Assembly (NCBI GenBank): GCA_033980235.1
Contig: CM067068.1
Location: 32,583,046 to 32,647,045 of the forward strand
DNA: 64,000 nucleotides
Direction: 5' to 3'
Origin: Diadema setosum
Taxonomy: Eukaryota; Echinodermata; Echinoidea; Diadematoida; Diadematidae
Of this stretch, positions 62,516-64,000 are shown piece by piece. Below the pieces are notes generated by a model, which was not told the DNA's origin, ran no database searches, and saw nothing but the letters and a program-made list of their open reading frames with translations. The first letter of the stretch is position 1. The number at the start of each line of letters is the position of its first letter. Made by a program: the position numbers and the translations under genes.

Positions 62516-64000
62516 CAGTGGCGTATCTAGGGGGGGGGGGGGGCAAGGGGGGCACGTGCCCCGGGCGCCACTCCTTGGGGGCGCAAAAAAAAAAACGAAA
62601 AAAAGAAAAAAAAAAGGAAGAAGAAAAAAAAAAGAAAAAAGAAGAAGAAGAAGAGGGAAAAAACCAAACAAAACAAAACTCGCCCCGACGGGGGAGGAGG
62701 AGGGGGGGGAGGGAGAAGGGGGCAGAAAACCAAATCAAACAAGATAAAAACAAAACATGATGATGACGCGGACAAATAACAATGTTTATTGTGTTATTGT
62801 GTTCACACAAGAATTCCGAATTCCATGTTTTGTAAGCTGAAATACAAAAATTTTCGGCTCGCTCGCTGCGCTCGCTCGCCAAAAATTAAAAAAAAAAAGA
62901 ACAAAACGTGATGATGACGCAGAAATATACAAATGTCGACTCATTACTCGTGCATACAAATTTAGAGTATTTTTCAAGTCCTCGGTTTGTTGGTATGAAT
63001 CGTTATGTATAAGGCCGTCGCTATATCTTGATTAGAATTGTAAGATTTAATAAGCAAAAAAGACAAGAATTCCATGTTTTGTAAGCTGAAATACACAAGT
63101 TTTCGGCTCGCTCGCTGCGCTCGCTCGCCAAAATTTATCAAAAAAAAAAAGATAAGAACAAAACGTAATGATGACGCAGAAATATACAAATTTCGGCTGA
63201 CTCGCGCATATACTAATTTAGAGTATTTTTTCAAGTCCCTATTTTGTTGTATAAATCGTTATCTCTAAAGCCGTCACTATATCTTGATTAGAATTGTAAG
63301 ATTTAATAAGCAAAAAACAACAAGAATTCCATGTTTTGTAAGCTGAAATACACAAGTTTTCGCCTCGCTCGCTGCGCTCGCTCGCCAAAATTTATCCAAA
63401 AAAAAAAAGATAAGAACAAAACGTAATGATGACGCAGAAATATACAAATTTCGGCTGACTCGCGCATATATACTAATTTAGAGTATTTTTTCAAGTCCTT
63501 AGTTTGTTGGTATAAATCGTTATCTATAAGGCCGTCACTATATCTAGATTAGAATTGTAAGATTTAATAATAAAAAATGACATGAATTCCATGTTTTGTA
63601 AGCTGAAATACAAACATTTTCGGCTCGCTCGCTGTGCTCGCTCGCCTAAATTTATCAAAAAAAGAAGAAGATAAGAACAAAACGTAATGATGACGCAGAA
63701 GTATAAATATTTCGGCTGACTCACACATACTAATTTAGAGTAATTTTTTCAAGTCCTTAGTTTGTTGGTATAAATCGTTATCTACAAGTCCGTCACTATA
63801 TCTAGATTAGAATTGTAAGATTTAATAAGAAAAAATGACATGAATTCCATGTTTTGTAAGCTGAAATACAAAAATTTTCGGCTCGCTCGCTGCGCTCGCT
63901 CGCCAAAATTTATCAAAATTTATTTCATTTAAATCACCCTCAAAAGACCCCTCTTAGGTGCTTGAAAAAGCATATCATGCGGACCTTTTTTTAAAGTCCC
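62516..64000 (+). mobile_element. hAT-like element, left end (right end beyond window)
   Basis: CAGTGGCGTATCTAGG followed by a G(12) run is the typical left terminus of hAT-superfamily elements. The eight bases before it, ACGACTAG, would be the target duplication. An A- and GA-rich stretch follows, then a satellite array. No transposase frame is visible, so it is non-autonomous or only the left part. Confidence 0.5.
62811..63918 (+). repeat. Satellite array, unit about 249-260 bp, 4.4 copies
   Basis: AATTCCATGTTTTGTAAGCT recurs at 62819, 63068, 63325, 63585 and 63843. Each unit carries CGGCTCGCTCGCTGCGCTCG, AACAAAACGTAATGATGACG and TAGAATTGTAAGATTTAATA. The last unit is cut at about 63918, where unrelated sequence begins. 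Short frames recurring per unit are not genes. Confidence 0.92.

Noticed and set aside
62457..62760. Lys/Glu-rich frames
   Set aside because: Translation of an A- and GA-rich low-complexity tract inside a hAT-like element.
1..64000. CRISPR arrays, prokaryotic operons, rRNA genes
   Set aside because: The tandem arrays have unit lengths and divergence unlike CRISPR, genes have spliceosomal introns, and no rRNA sequence was recognised.

Overview
This is a eukaryotic (animal) genomic window: two intron-rich protein-coding genes lie in a sea of interspersed repeats, microsatellites and homopolymer G/C tracts. The two proteins, the long introns, the many small TTAA- and TA-flanked fold-back elements and the sense-strand GAT arrays suggest a marine invertebrate deuterostome, most likely an echinoderm. 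The taxon is an inference from texture; no species-diagnostic marker is visible.

The genes converge. On the + strand, six exons between 5347 and 24269 encode the C-terminal 247 residues of an MGAT4-type N-acetylglucosaminyltransferase (GnT-IV, Golgi N-glycan branching). Its upstream exons lie before the window. On the - strand, nine exons between 60967 and 38116 encode a complete 495-residue lysosomal Pro-X carboxypeptidase (PRCP, peptidase family S28) with signal peptide and catalytic Ser181, Asp433 and His458. In both genes every junction keeps the frame. About 13.8 kb separates the two stop codons; I see no further recognisable gene there.

Layout: 1-5346 is upstream intron sequence with two inverted-repeat elements and a tRNA-derived SINE. 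5347-24269 is MGAT4, with repeat-rich introns. 24270-38115 is the shared 3' flank (3' UTRs plus repeats, a 306-bp tandem duplication and several fold-back elements). 38116-60967 is PRCP, whose 11.6-kb last intron contains an 8.6-kb inverted-repeat-bounded element. 60968-62515 is the PRCP 5' flank. 62516-64000 starts a hAT-like element carrying a 250-260-bp satellite and runs off the window.

The most notable non-genic object is the 8,576-bp element at 38442-47017. It has 38-bp terminal inverted repeats (33 of 38 matching), flanking TAA on both sides, subterminal GCGTTCC motifs, and an interior made of a 71-bp tandem array, a 320-335-bp tandem array and nested smaller elements, with no visible transposase. 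It looks like a giant non-autonomous DNA transposon, possibly PIF/Harbinger-type. Also notable are four copies of a self-complementary TTAA-flanked family, a near-perfect 90-nt hairpin, and GAT arrays starting 41-42 nt downstream of two different splice donors.
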